Source: Streptomyces sp. NBC_01478 (GTDB taxonomy: Bacteria; Actinomycetota; Actinomycetes; Streptomycetales; Streptomycetaceae). Taken from it: 64,000 nucleotides of DNA. The first letter of the stretch is position 1. The number at the start of each line of letters is the position of its first letter. Position numbers and translations under genes: made by a program. The stretch covers positions 6,739,501-6,803,500 of the forward strand of contig NZ_CP109444.1 of NCBI RefSeq assembly GCF_036227225.1, read 5' to 3'. Below the pieces are notes generated by a model, which was not told the DNA's origin, did not search any database, and worked only from the letters and a program-made list of their open reading frames with translations. Shown piece after piece: positions 16,540-25,047 of this stretch.

Positions 16540-17316
16540 GTGCCCCAGACTGTGCTGCTCGCCGAAGACGACCGTGCCATCCGTCATGCCCTGGAGCGGG
16601 CCCTGACCCTGGAGGGCTACCAGGTGACCGCGGTCGCCGACGGTGTCGAGGCGCTCGCGCAGGCCCACCGCACCCCACCGGACGTGCTGCTCCTCGACGT
16701 GATGATGCCCGGCATCGACGGCCTCCAGGTCTGCCGGGTGCTGCGCGCCGAGGGCGACCGCACCCCGATCCTGATGCTCACCGCCCTGGTCGAGACGGCC
16801 GACCGCATCGCGGGCCTGGACGCGGGCGCCGACGACTACGTGGTGAAGCCGTTCGACGTGGAGGAGGTCTTCGCGAGGCTGCGCGCCCTGCTCCGCCGCA
16901 CCAGCCCGGTCCCGGCGAACGGCGTCCCCGGTACCGCAAGTGCCTCCGACGCACTGCGGGACGGCCCGCAGCCGGCCTCGGCGTTCTCCGCCTCGGCCAC
17001 CGCCCCCGCCTCCGACAAGCAGATCACCGCCGCGGGCCTCCGCATGGACCTCCAGGCCCGCCGCGTCTGGCGCGCGGAGCGCGAACTGGAGCTGACCCGG
17101 ACCGAGTTCGAGCTCCTCGAACTGCTCGTGCGCAACGCGGGCATCGTCCTGGACCACTCCACGATCTACGACCGCATCTGGGGCTACGACTTCGGCCCCG
17201 GCTCCAAGAACCTCGCCGTCTACGTCGGCTACCTCCGCCGCAAGCTCGACGCGCCCGGCGCGCCGCAGTTGATCCACACGGTGCGTGGCGTGGGTTACGT
17301 GCTGCGGGAGGACTGA
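16540..17316 (+). CDS. OmpR/PhoB family response regulator
   Basis: A 258-residue regulator. The receiver domain has ED pair E9/D10/D11, phosphoacceptor D53 in LLLDVMMPGIDG and conserved K in DDYVVKPFDVEEV. A 35-residue A/S/T-rich linker, longer than usual, leads to the winged helix (about 160-255) with TRTEFELLELLVRNAGIVLDHSTIYDRIWGYDF and VYVGYLRRKLD. The start is GTG with GGGAGA just upstream. The kinase gene begins directly after its stop, so this is a two-component operon. Confidence 0.94.
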   Translation: MPQTVLLAEDDRAIRHALERALTLEGYQVTAVADGVEALAQAHRTPPDVLLLDVMMPGIDGLQVCRVLRAEGDRTPILMLTALVETADRIAGLDAGADDYVVKPFDVEEVFARLRALLRRTSPVPANGVPGTASASDALRDGPQPASAFSASATAPASDKQITAAGLRMDLQARRVWRAERELELTRTEFELLELLVRNAGIVLDHSTIYDRIWGYDFGPGSKNLAVYVGYLRRKLDAPGAPQLIHTVRGVGYVLRED

Positions 17317-18765
17317 GTGGGCCGCCTGCGGCGGCTGGTGGCGACCAGGCGACCCCGGCTGGTCTCGCTGCGCACCACGTTCGTCCTGTCCTTCGCGGCG
17401 GTCACCGCCGTCGTCACGCTCCTCGTCGGCGTGCTGTCGTACGGCGCGGCGGCCCGGCTGGTCCGGGTCGACCAGGAGTCCGTGTTCGACCAGGTCGTCC
17501 AGGATCTGCAGGACGAGGTGCGGACGCACCAGATGACGACCGATGACTTCTCCTCCTCCGCGCCCGGCCACGACATCGTGCGGCCCGCCCGTACGGACGT
17601 ACAGGTGCTCGGGCGGGACGGCGGTGTCCTCGACAGCGGCAGCCCGGCGCTGCCCGTCACCGGCGACGACCGGGCGGTCGCGGGCGACCGGGTGGCCGGG
17701 AAGACGGTGGAGCACAAGGACGTCGCCGTCGGCGAGGACGTGTACCGCATCGCGACCGTCTCGCTCGGCGCCGGACGGGGCGCGGTGCAGGTCGCGCAGG
17801 AGTTCAGCGACACCGAGGATCTGCTGCGGGCGTTGCAGCAGCGGACGTTCGTGCTGATGGCGGCGGTGGTCGTGCTCGCCGGACTGTGCGGCTGGTGGCT
17901 GGCCCGGCGTATCACGCGTCGCCTCATCATCCTCACCGCCGCCGCCGAGGACGTGGCCCGCACCCGACGCCTCGGCGTCCAGGTCCCCGTCACCGGCTAC
18001 GACGAGGTGGGCCGCCTCGGCCGCGCGTTCGACCGGATGCTCGGCCGCCTCGCGCAGTCGGAGGAGGACCAGCGCCGCCTGATCCAGGACGCGGGCCACG
18101 AACTCCGCACTCCACTGACGTCGTTGCGCACGAATATCTCCCTGCTCCGCCGCATGGACGAACTGCCGCCCGGCACCCGCGAGGAACTGGTCGCGGACCT
18201 CTCGCAGGAGGCCCGCGAACTCACCGACCTGGTCAACGAGTTGGTGGATCTGGCGGCGGGCCAGTCCGACACCGAACCGCCCCAGCAGGTCGACCTCGCC
18301 GACATCGCGGAGGACGTGGCGGGCCTGGCCCGCCGTCGCACCGGCCGCGACATCACCGTCAGCGCGAGCGGCGACACGACGACCGACGGCCGCCCCGGCA
18401 TGCTCCAGCGCGCGATCTCCAACCTGGTCGAGAACGCGGCCAAGTTCGACCGCGCGGGCCAGACCCCCATCGAGATCTCCGTCTCCGGCCCCGCCCGCCC
18501 CGGCACGGTCCGCGTCGAAGTCCTCGACCGAGGCCCCGGAGTCTCCGAGACCGACCTCTTCCGCATCTTCGACCGCTTCTACCGCGCGGCCGACGCCCGC
18601 TCCCTCCCCGGCTCGGGCCTCGGCCTGTCGATCGTCCGCGAGGTGGCCCTGGCGCACGGGGGAGCGCCGTTCGCGCTACGGCGGGACGGCGGCGGCTCGG
18701 TGATCGGGTTCACGGTCGGGGGCGTGGGGGGCGTCGGAGAGCCGGGCGCACGTGGCCGAGGCTGA
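17317..18765 (+). CDS. Sensor histidine kinase (HAMP, HisKA, HATPase)
   Basis: A 482-residue kinase. A first membrane helix lies near residues 23-47, an extracytoplasmic sensing region of about 120 residues follows, then a second helix near 170-190 and a HAMP domain. The phosphoacceptor motif is DAGHELRTPLTSLRTNISLL; NLVENAAKF is the N box and GSGLGLSIVREV the G2 box. It begins with GTG one base after the regulator's stop. Its 3' end overlaps the next acetyltransferase gene by 14 bases. It resembles MprB/TcrY-type envelope sensors in layout. Confidence 0.93.
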   Translation: MGRLRRLVATRRPRLVSLRTTFVLSFAAVTAVVTLLVGVLSYGAAARLVRVDQESVFDQVVQDLQDEVRTHQMTTDDFSSSAPGHDIVRPARTDVQVLGRDGGVLDSGSPALPVTGDDRAVAGDRVAGKTVEHKDVAVGEDVYRIATVSLGAGRGAVQVAQEFSDTEDLLRALQQRTFVLMAAVVVLAGLCGWWLARRITRRLIILTAAAEDVARTRRLGVQVPVTGYDEVGRLGRAFDRMLGRLAQSEEDQRRLIQDAGHELRTPLTSLRTNISLLRRMDELPPGTREELVADLSQEARELTDLVNELVDLAAGQSDTEPPQQVDLADIAEDVAGLARRRTGRDITVSASGDTTTDGRPGMLQRAISNLVENAAKFDRAGQTPIEISVSGPARPGTVRVEVLDRGPGVSETDLFRIFDRFYRAADARSLPGSGLGLSIVREVALAHGGAPFALRRDGGGSVIGFTVGGVGGVGEPGARGRG

Positions 18766-19522
18766 CGGACTCGACGCCGGGGACACCGCAGGACACCTGC
18801 TCTGGGCCGCGCAACTGCGCCCCGACGGCCGCCTCGGACCCGGCGTACGCGTCTTCCGCCACGGCTCGGCGACCGCGGTGGTCAGCCCCGGACTGTCCGG
18901 CCGGGACCGGATCGCGGTCGACGGAGCGGCGGCGGACGCCTTGGCCCTCGTACGGAACGAGGTCCTGACGGAGACCGGACCGGGCTACCGCCCTTTCGGG
19001 GACGCGGAGTTGATCGCGACGCTGGTGCGCGGGATCCCCGGGCTGGTGGCCGCGGGCGGTCCCGAGTTCCTGTGGATGGAGACGACGGCCCCGCCGTCCC
19101 ATGTCCCGGAAGGCGTGGAGTGGCTCGACGGGGAAGGGGAGCAGGAAGCAGCCGCGCTCTTCGACACCTGCTTCCCCGACTCCTACGCCCAGCCCGGCCG
19201 CCCCGGAACACACCGCTGGGCCGGTGCCTACGACCCGGACGGCGGCGGAACGCTGCTCGCGGTGGCCGGGGACGCGTGGTCCGGGGCCGGGTGCGGCTTC
19301 ATGGCCGGCGTCGTGACGCGTCCGGAGGCGCGGGGGCGGGGCCTGGGGGCGGCCGTCTCGCGGTTCGTCGTGGACGCCCTCGTACGGGAGCACGGGCGCG
19401 CCGCGCTGATGGTGGACGCCGACAACACGGCCGCGGTCGCCGCGTACCGGCGGGCCGGGATGAGCGGGCGGGCGTTCGGGGCGGCGGCGGCCCGCGCCCG
19501 GGGGAGCGCGGGGCCGTCGTAA
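18752..19522 (+). CDS. GNAT family N-acetyltransferase
   Basis: A 256-residue protein. The C-terminal half (about 125-235) has the GNAT acetyl-CoA site: MAGVVTRPEARGRGLGAAVSRFVVDALV, the R/Q-x-x-G-x-G/A pattern being RGRGLG, followed by ALMVDADNTAAVAAYRRAGM. The N-terminal half (LLWAAQLRPDGRLGPGVRVFRHG) is a substrate domain seen in related Streptomyces acetyltransferases. GTG start at 18752 overlaps the kinase gene by 14 bases, so it is probably co-transcribed. Substrate unknown. The last 15 residues are A/R-rich. Confidence 0.85.
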   Translation: MAEADGLDAGDTAGHLLWAAQLRPDGRLGPGVRVFRHGSATAVVSPGLSGRDRIAVDGAAADALALVRNEVLTETGPGYRPFGDAELIATLVRGIPGLVAAGGPEFLWMETTAPPSHVPEGVEWLDGEGEQEAAALFDTCFPDSYAQPGRPGTHRWAGAYDPDGGGTLLAVAGDAWSGAGCGFMAGVVTRPEARGRGLGAAVSRFVVDALVREHGRAALMVDADNTAAVAAYRRAGMSGRAFGAAAARARGSAGPS

Positions 19523-19547
19523 CGCCCGTGCCGGTGGCGGGAGTTGG

Positions 19548-20930
19548 TCAGCCGTTGGAGGCCGTGCGCCCGAAGCAGCGCTCCAGCTCGTTCAGGTCGT
19601 AGAACTTGCTGCCCTTGGAGACGGGGCGGCAGCCGGCCTTGAAGGCGGTCTCCTTCTCGTTGTAGAGCATGCGGACGAGATAGGTGCTGCCCTTGCGGAA
19701 GACGTCCCACTGGATGTTCGAGCCGAGCGGGGCGACGGCGGCGCCGCGCCACGGGTTGCTCGCGTAGGTGTACGGCTGCTCGACCGTGACGGCCTTCGTG
19801 CTCCCCGGCAGGCCCATCAGCGCGGCCAGCGGGATGATCTCCTCGGCGTGGGTGAACCGGAGTTCGGCGCCCAGGTCGCTGGTGCCGTCGCGCTTGGCCT
19901 CGACCTTCTTGAAGAAGTCGTCGAGCAGGACGTCGGCCATCTTGTACGTGATGTCGCTGTCCGCGAAGCCGGGCCCCTTCTCGTAGAAGTCCTCGGTGTC
20001 GGAGATGTACCCGAACCAGTCGGCGTCGCCCGCCGAGATGTACCGGTCCATGCCCCAGCCCTTGCCGCCCGGGCTCTCCTCGCTCATCGCGGGGGCGATG
20101 GCGTACAGGTTGTAGACGGCGGTGGCGGCCTCGACGTCCGTGCCGATCGACGCGAACTCGCCCGCGGTGATCCGGTCCACGAACGCCGGCTTGAAGAGCT
20201 TCCTCAGGACGTCGCGGGCGGCGCGGTGGGTCTTCGGCTGGTCGGTGATGGACGTGAGGGTCGTCGCCAGCCGCTGGTCGTTGGCGATGTAGTCGCGGTA
20301 GGCGGCGCCACCGGCGGCCTTGTGGAAGTAGAGGAGGTCCTTGTCGGTACGGGTCGCGCCGATGAGGGAGGTCAGCTCGGAGTCGGTCTGGGCGAGGGCG
20401 GCGCCGTAGAGGTTGGCGCTGTCGACGGCCCGTCCCTGCCCCGAACTGACGACGTCGATGGGCTCCTTGTCCTTCGCGATCGTCGCGAAGAGCGTGGGCA
20501 GCCGCTTCTCCATCCGGGTGGCGGTGGCCTGCATCTCCGCCTTGCCGCGCGCGCTGAGGTTGCCGTACCCGATCGTGCTCATGGCGGCTTCGAGGGCCTG
20601 CGCCTTCGGCCCGAACTCCCGCCCCTTCGCGGTGAGTTGCCCCTCGACCTGGGCCTTGTCCAGGAGCGCGAGGATCAGATCCCCGTCCGAGCTGTCGGTC
20701 GCGGAACGGGATCCGTGCCGCGACACGTTCTCGGTGAAGACGGGGGTGAAACCGGCCGGGGCCTTCTGGTACGAGCGGGAGTTCTGCTCCGGCTGGTACA
20801 CGGCCTTGGTGCCGTAGCTGTCGGTGTGGGCGTTGCCGCTGCCGGGGGCGGCCTGGGCGGCGAACGGGCCGGCCAGCAGCGCGGCCATGCCGAGGACCAG
20901 GGCGGGGGTGACACGTCTCATGGGCCGCAT
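19548..20930 (-). CDS. Secreted histidine-type acid phosphatase (MINPP-like)
   Basis: A 460-residue exported enzyme. A signal peptide occupies about residues 1-28 (RRVTPALVLGMAALLAGPFAAQAA). The phosphohistidine motif is RHGSR at 71-75 in TENVSRHGSRS. The distal proton-donor motif is HAEE (in RFTHAEEIIPLAALMG), the HAE form found in multiple inositol polyphosphate phosphatases rather than the HD form of classical acid phosphatases. It probably releases phosphate from phytate or related esters outside the cell. Four cysteines could form disulfides. A second in-frame ATG lies at 20921; neither start has a strong ribosome binding site. Confidence 0.88.
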   Translation of the reverse strand: MRPMRRVTPALVLGMAALLAGPFAAQAAPGSGNAHTDSYGTKAVYQPEQNSRSYQKAPAGFTPVFTENVSRHGSRSATDSSDGDLILALLDKAQVEGQLTAKGREFGPKAQALEAAMSTIGYGNLSARGKAEMQATATRMEKRLPTLFATIAKDKEPIDVVSSGQGRAVDSANLYGAALAQTDSELTSLIGATRTDKDLLYFHKAAGGAAYRDYIANDQRLATTLTSITDQPKTHRAARDVLRKLFKPAFVDRITAGEFASIGTDVEAATAVYNLYAIAPAMSEESPGGKGWGMDRYISAGDADWFGYISDTEDFYEKGPGFADSDITYKMADVLLDDFFKKVEAKRDGTSDLGAELRFTHAEEIIPLAALMGLPGSTKAVTVEQPYTYASNPWRGAAVAPLGSNIQWDVFRKGSTYLVRMLYNEKETAFKAGCRPVSKGSKFYDLNELERCFGRTASNG

Positions 20931-21012
20931 GTTTCGCGGGGGACGTGAACGCCGGGTGCACTTGGGGTGACTGTGGGGGCTCCACTCGCGGGTGTCCGGG
21001 GGTGAGGCGAGG

Positions 21013-21048
21013 CCTACGGCCGTATCGCTGCGAGAGCCTACGGCCGTA
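21013..21048. repeat. Two copies of cctacggccgta
   Basis: The 12-mer cctacggccgta occurs at 21013-21024 and 21037-21048, 24 bases apart. Each contains the perfect palindrome tacggccgta. The second copy includes the stop codon region of the small ORF at 21038-21202. The pair lies upstream of the phosphatase gene and could be a two-site operator or part of an interspersed repeat. Confidence 0.45.
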
Positions 21049-21202
21049 CCGCGCTCTCCGCCGGGGCGAACAGGTGGGCCATCGCCTGCCAGAGGGGCAT
21101 GACGCGGGGCGTGGAGCGGGGGCTTCGCGGGGTGGGGGCGCCGGCCGACGGCTGGGCGGTACGGGCGTTCTTCGTGAGGGAGGTGGGGGCGGTGTGGGGC
21201 AT
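21038..21202 (-). CDS. Small hypothetical protein, 54 aa
   Basis: A 54-residue ORF starting MPHTAPTSLTKNARTAQ and ending LWQAMAHLFAPAESAVRP. A GGAAGGGA ribosome binding site sits 7 bases before the ATG, better than for many long genes here. The first 35 residues are P/T/S/R-rich and disordered-looking. The last 20 (VMPLWQAMAHLFAPAESAVR) form a likely amphipathic helix. It is on the same strand as and just upstream of the phosphatase gene. I do not recognise it with confidence; small Streptomyces proteins with a similar C-terminal helix may exist. Confidence 0.55.
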   Translation of the reverse strand: MPHTAPTSLTKNARTAQPSAGAPTPRSPRSTPRVMPLWQAMAHLFAPAESAVRP

Positions 21203-21234
21203 GTCGGTTCCCTTCCGGCGAGTCGTTGACTTTG

Positions 21235-21284
21235 GCCATGGCCTTGTCCTTGGCCTTGGTTTTGTCCTTGGCCTTGGCCTTGTG
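21235..21284. repeat. Low-complexity ccttgg repeat
   Basis: About 50 bases built from ccttgg/ccttgt units (ggccttgtccttggccttgg and onward). On the minus strand this lies upstream of the small 54-residue ORF. Read through on either strand it gives only Q/G or L/G dipeptide runs, so it is not part of a recognisable gene. The rest of 21203-21439 holds the upstream regions of the flanking genes. Confidence 0.5.
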
Positions 21285-21439
21285 AGATCAACGATCCCGC
21301 GAGCGGGCTGCCGCTACGAGGGGGTGAGCTGCCCAGTCGGGGGTGGGGCTGGCTCCACCGTCACCATCATGGCTACGGACGGCCCATCCTTGCCGCGGAC
21401 GGTCCATCCTGACCACGGCCGACCGGCCCGCCGTGCAGA

Positions 21440-22165
21440 ATGCACCGCATGTTCGGACCCGCGCCGCTCCAACGCCTGTCCCTGCCCGAGGAGTTCGCCC
21501 TGCTGTCGTACGGGGAGAACGGCAGGGTGCCCAGCCCGGCCCAGACTGCGGCCGGTTGCGCCGCTGCGGAACTCGGCGAACTGGCCCTGCGGAGAAGGCT
21601 GTTGATCAGGCCGAGGAAGACCAGGAAACTGGGCCTTGAGATCTACCAGAACCGTGGCGAGATCGAACTGTCGGCCAACACGACCGGCACCGGCCTGACT
21701 TGGGCGGACGACCTGCTCTCCGCGCTGCACACCCGCACCACCACCCTCACCCCCCGCCCCCTGACGGTGACCCGCTGGCTGAGGGAACGCGGCCGAGCGG
21801 CACTCGCGCTGCACACGACCGCCCTCACCGAGCGAGGCGTACTGCGCCACAGCCCCGGCACCCTCCTCACCAGAACACGCCACCACCCGGACCCCGCCCT
21901 CCGCACCGCCCTGCTCAACGGAGTCCGCGCCGTCCGCGCCGAACAGGTCCCGCTCGACGAACACATGCTGTTCCTCTGCGACTTGCTGGACGGCGCCGAC
22001 CTCGCGAAGGACTTCGGCCTCACCCTCACCCGCCCGCAACGCCTCGAACGCGCCCGTGGCATCGGCGCGGCGGGAGCCCTCCCGGAAACCCTGCGCGACA
22101 CGAGCACCGTGCTGGGCTTCTCGCTTCCGGCCCGGCAGGGCAGGACGATCACGATCGGCGACTGA
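21440..22165 (+). CDS. GPP34 (GOLPH3/Vps74-like) family protein
   Basis: A 241-residue protein of the GPP34 family, widespread in actinobacteria. The family start (LSLPEEFALLSYGENGRV) and AGCAAAELGELALRRRLL are clear, with the following helical repeats VTRWLRERGR, LTERGVLRH and a C-terminal VPLDEHMLFLCDLLDGADLAKDF. Eukaryotic relatives bind PI4P at the Golgi; the bacterial role is not established. It is soluble with no signal peptide. A second ATG nine bases in (MFGP) is an equally possible start. It stands alone between a -strand and a +strand unit. Confidence 0.9.
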   Translation: MHRMFGPAPLQRLSLPEEFALLSYGENGRVPSPAQTAAGCAAAELGELALRRRLLIRPRKTRKLGLEIYQNRGEIELSANTTGTGLTWADDLLSALHTRTTTLTPRPLTVTRWLRERGRAALALHTTALTERGVLRHSPGTLLTRTRHHPDPALRTALLNGVRAVRAEQVPLDEHMLFLCDLLDGADLAKDFGLTLTRPQRLERARGIGAAGALPETLRDTSTVLGFSLPARQGRTITIGD

Positions 22166-22231
22166 CGCCCCGCCGCCGTAGGCCGTGAAATTCACGGGTG
22201 CCTCGACCGCCCGCCGCCTAGGGTCGCCCGC

Positions 22232-23023
22232 ATGACTCTTGCTTATGACTACGGCTACGACCACGACAACGACGCGACCGGAGACGGTCCGGCCCTGGTG
22301 CTGCTGCACTCCGGGGTGTGCGACCGGAGGATGTGGGATCCGCAGTGGCAGGCCCTGATCGACGCCGGATACCGGGTGGTGCGCTGCGACTTCCGGGGCT
22401 TCGGCGAGACCCCCTTGCCGGACCGGCGCCACAACGACGCCGAGGACGTACTGGACCTGCTGGACACCCTCGGCATCGAACGCGCGGCCCTGATCGCCTC
22501 CTCGTACGGCGGAGAGGTCGCCGTGGAGATCGCCGCGCGCCGTCCGGACCGGGTGTCCGCCATGGCGCTGCTGTGCGCCGGGCTGCCGGGGCACCAACCC
22601 ACCGATGAACTACGGGCGTTCGGAGAGCGGGAGGACGAGTTGCTGGAGGCGGGCGATGTCGAGGGGGCCGTAGAACTGAACGTGGAAACCTGGCTGGGGC
22701 AGGACGCCGACGAGTCGGCCCGGGAGGCGGTGCGCGGGATGCAACGGCGCGCCTTCGAGGTGCAGTTGGCCGCTCCCGAAGGGGCCGGGCGGAACAAGGT
22801 GGAGGTCGACCTGGCGGCGATCAAGGCCCCGTGTCTCGCCGTGTCGGGCGGCCGCGACCTGACCGATTTCCGGCAGATCGCGGCCCGGCTCCCGGAGTTG
22901 CTCGCCGACACCCGGCATCTCGAACTGCCGTGGGCCGGCCATCTCCCCGGCCTGGAACGGCCCGCCGAGGTGACGGCCCTGCTGACCGGCTTCCTGCGCG
23001 AGACGGTGCCGGCCGCCGGCTGA
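22232..23023 (+). CDS. Alpha/beta fold hydrolase
   Basis: A 263-residue alpha/beta hydrolase. The oxyanion region is LVLLHSGVCDRRMWD, the nucleophile elbow is SSYGG (serine about residue 91), a catalytic acid candidate lies in VSGGRDLTDF and the catalytic His in WAGHLPGLERP. The N terminus is short and D/Y-rich. It resembles 3-oxoadipate enol-lactonase-type hydrolases, but no catechol pathway genes are near, so the substrate is open. It is monocistronic and converges with the methyltransferase gene. Confidence 0.9.
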   Translation: MTLAYDYGYDHDNDATGDGPALVLLHSGVCDRRMWDPQWQALIDAGYRVVRCDFRGFGETPLPDRRHNDAEDVLDLLDTLGIERAALIASSYGGEVAVEIAARRPDRVSAMALLCAGLPGHQPTDELRAFGEREDELLEAGDVEGAVELNVETWLGQDADESAREAVRGMQRRAFEVQLAAPEGAGRNKVEVDLAAIKAPCLAVSGGRDLTDFRQIAARLPELLADTRHLELPWAGHLPGLERPAEVTALLTGFLRETVPAAG

Positions 23024-23041
23024 ACTGCCCGGTCCGGGGCG

Positions 23042-23860
23042 TCAGTTGTTCTTCCGGGCCACCCCGCCGTAGATGCCGATCGGCGCGGCGCCCGGGGTGG
23101 GAGTCTCCTCGGGGCGCCAGTGGGTGACGCGGACCAGGCCCGGGTCGACGAGGGTGAAGTCGCCGAAGAAGTCCAGGACTTGGGCGTGGCTGCGGAGGTT
23201 GAGGGTGGCGGTGGCCCGGTTGTAGACGGACGCCGCGTCGTGGCGGCCGTCCTCGTGGACGTCGCCCGTGGCGTGCGACAGGACGAGGTAGGAACCGGCC
23301 GGCAGCGCGTCGCGCAGGGTGGCGACGATGCCGTACGGGTCCCCGTCGTCCGGCAGGAAGTGCACGACGGCGACCAGCAGCACCGCCACCGGCCGGTCGA
23401 AGTCGATGGCCTTGCGGACCTCGGGGTGGTCGAGGATCGCGCGGGGATCGCGCAGGTCGGCCAGGATGACCGAGGTGTCGGTGTCCTCCATGAGGGCCAT
23501 CGAGTGGGTGCTGACGATCGGGTCGTTGTCGACGTAGACGATCCGCGTGTCCGGGGCGATGGCGTGCGCGATCTGGTGCACGTTCGGCTCGGTGGGCAGT
23601 CCGGTGCCGATGTCGAGGATCTGCCGTACCCCGCCCTCCGCCACGACATGGCGGACGGCCCGGTGCATGAAGCGCCGGTTGGCGCGCACCCCCTCCCGCA
23701 CCTCCGGCGCCGCCTTGATGAACTGCTCGGCGGCCTCACGGTCGACCTCGTAGTTGTCCTTGCCGCCGAGGAAGTAGTCGTACATCCGGGCCGGGTGGGG
23801 CTTGCTGGTGTCGATGATCAGTGGCTGCGCGCCACTGCCGTCCCCGCGGGGAGAGGTCAT
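23042..23860 (-). CDS. SAM-dependent methyltransferase (DUF574/PF04672)
   Basis: A 272-residue protein of the actinobacterial DUF574 methyltransferase family, very common in Streptomyces. Features: the family start DTSKPHPARMYDYFLGGKDNYEVDREAAEQ, the SAM motif ILDIGTGLPTEPNVHQIA (about residues 80-97), VYVDNDPIVSTHS and a C-terminal DPGLVRVTHWRPE. Targets are not known. An inverted repeat TGTCAG-N9-CTGACA sits 29 bases upstream of the ATG. Confidence 0.93.
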   Translation of the reverse strand: MTSPRGDGSGAQPLIIDTSKPHPARMYDYFLGGKDNYEVDREAAEQFIKAAPEVREGVRANRRFMHRAVRHVVAEGGVRQILDIGTGLPTEPNVHQIAHAIAPDTRIVYVDNDPIVSTHSMALMEDTDTSVILADLRDPRAILDHPEVRKAIDFDRPVAVLLVAVVHFLPDDGDPYGIVATLRDALPAGSYLVLSHATGDVHEDGRHDAASVYNRATATLNLRSHAQVLDFFGDFTLVDPGLVRVTHWRPEETPTPGAAPIGIYGGVARKNN

Positions 23861-23888
23861 GGGGCCAGGCTCCGTCTTGGTGAGTGGC

Positions 23889-23909
23889 TGTCAGATCATC
23901 ATCCTGACA
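23889..23909. promoter_or_regulatory. TGTCAG-N9-CTGACA inverted repeat
   Basis: Perfect 6-bp arms (23889-23894 and 23904-23909) upstream of the -strand methyltransferase gene start at 23860. The position fits an operator or core promoter of that gene. It is also in the 3' flank of the CGNR gene. Evidence is only the symmetry and location. Confidence 0.4.
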
Positions 23910-23959
23910 TGCCCGACGCCGAACTCAGGGCCGCACCGGGCAAGAGGGACGGGCGGCCC

Positions 23960-24430
23960 TCAGGGCAGGGTGGGCCCGTCATCGGTGGCCGTGCGGTGAC
24001 GCTGGTAGTGGCGAGCCGCGCGGGCGCGGTTGCCGCAGGACGGTTTGCACCATTCCTGCCGCCCGTGGCTCTTGACGAAGTAGCGCACGCAGCGGGGGGC
24101 GGAGCAGGCCCGGAGGTACGTGCGCTGCGGGCCGGTCAGGAAGTCGACGGTGGCGCGGGCCAGCGCTGCCACGAGCCGGACCTTCGGATCCTTCTCCGCC
24201 GACAGCAGCCGGGAGGTCGGAGCGCCACCGTCCGGCGGCCACGCCATCTGCGGTACGACCGCTTCCCGCGCGGCGACGGCGTTGAGATGGGCCAGTGCCT
24301 CGTCGGCCGGCATCAGGTGACGGTCGTCAGCAGAGCTGGGAGGAACGGGACTTACCGCCTGGGCGAACAGGGCGCGGACGGCCCGCCGTAGCTCGACGAT
24401 CTCGACCCTGAGGCCCTCGTCCACTGCCAT
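23960..24430 (-). CDS. ABATE/CGNR zinc-finger regulator, short N terminus
   Basis: A 156-residue protein. The C terminus is a clear CGNR zinc finger: CSAPRCVRYFVKSHGRQEWCKPSCGNRARAARHYQRHR (as C-x4-C ... WC-x3-CGNR), a predicted DNA-binding fold. The preceding part (LRVEIVELRRAVRALFAQAV through ARATVDFLTGP) matches the second half of the ABATE ligand-binding domain. The first ABATE segment (normally about 35 residues with a LDLxNT-like motif) is missing. Starts at ATG 24430 or GTG 24457 are possible, neither with a good ribosome binding site. The gene may be 5'-truncated. It is divergent from the frameshifted NUDIX gene. Confidence 0.65.
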   Translation of the reverse strand: MAVDEGLRVEIVELRRAVRALFAQAVSPVPPSSADDRHLMPADEALAHLNAVAAREAVVPQMAWPPDGGAPTSRLLSAEKDPKVRLVAALARATVDFLTGPQRTYLRACSAPRCVRYFVKSHGRQEWCKPSCGNRARAARHYQRHRTATDDGPTLP

Positions 24431-24508
24431 GTGCTCGGCCGGGACCGGGTCGGGCACCCCGCAGGACGAGGCCCGCCATGAGTACCGCCGTGACGTAGAG
24501 GGATCGCC

Positions 24509-25047
24509 ATGACATACACGCCCCCGCTCTGGCCCGTCTCCGTGAAGGGCGTCGCGCTCGACGCACGAGACCGTGTCCTGCTCCTGAAGAACGAGCGCGA
24601 CGAGTGGGAGCTGCCCGGCGGCCGCCTGGAGATCGGCGGCCCCGATGACGCACAACTGCCCGACGCCGGCCCGGAGTCGGCCCTGGAACGCGAGATCCAG
24701 GAGGAGACCGGCTGGGAGGTGAAGGCCGGCCCGCTCATCGGCGGCGGGGTCTGGGTCTACCAACCCGTCCCGGGCCGACGGGTGTTGATCGTGACGTACG
24801 GCTGCACCGTACTGACCCCGGACCGGCCCCTGCCCTCAGCCACGAACACAAGCAACTGGGCCTGTTCACCGCCGACGAGGTGCCCGACCTGAACATGCCG
24901 GACGGCTACAAACAGGCTGTCGAAACCTGGTACGGCCAGACCCGGCCCGCCACCTCCGGAACACAGAACACACAAAGGGCGAGGCCCGAAGACCCCGCCC
25001 ACCACCTCACCGCCAAACCCTCAACTCACGGCCAGACAAGGCAATAA
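24509..25047 (+). pseudogene. NUDIX hydrolase, frameshifted
   Basis: The reading from ATG 24509 has a clear NUDIX domain: SVKGVALDARDRVLLLKNERDEWELPGGR, then ALEREIQEETGWEV (residues 60-73, the G-x5-E...REUXEE box slightly expanded by GGPDDAQLPDAGP). At about 24833 the frame breaks: it continues as SATNTSNW and stops at 24892. One frame over the expected family ending appears: LSHEHKQLGLFTADEVPDL, then NMPDGYKQAVETWYG, to a TAA at 25047. A single lost base in ctgccctcagc explains it. This is either a real mutation or a sequencing error. Confidence 0.72.
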
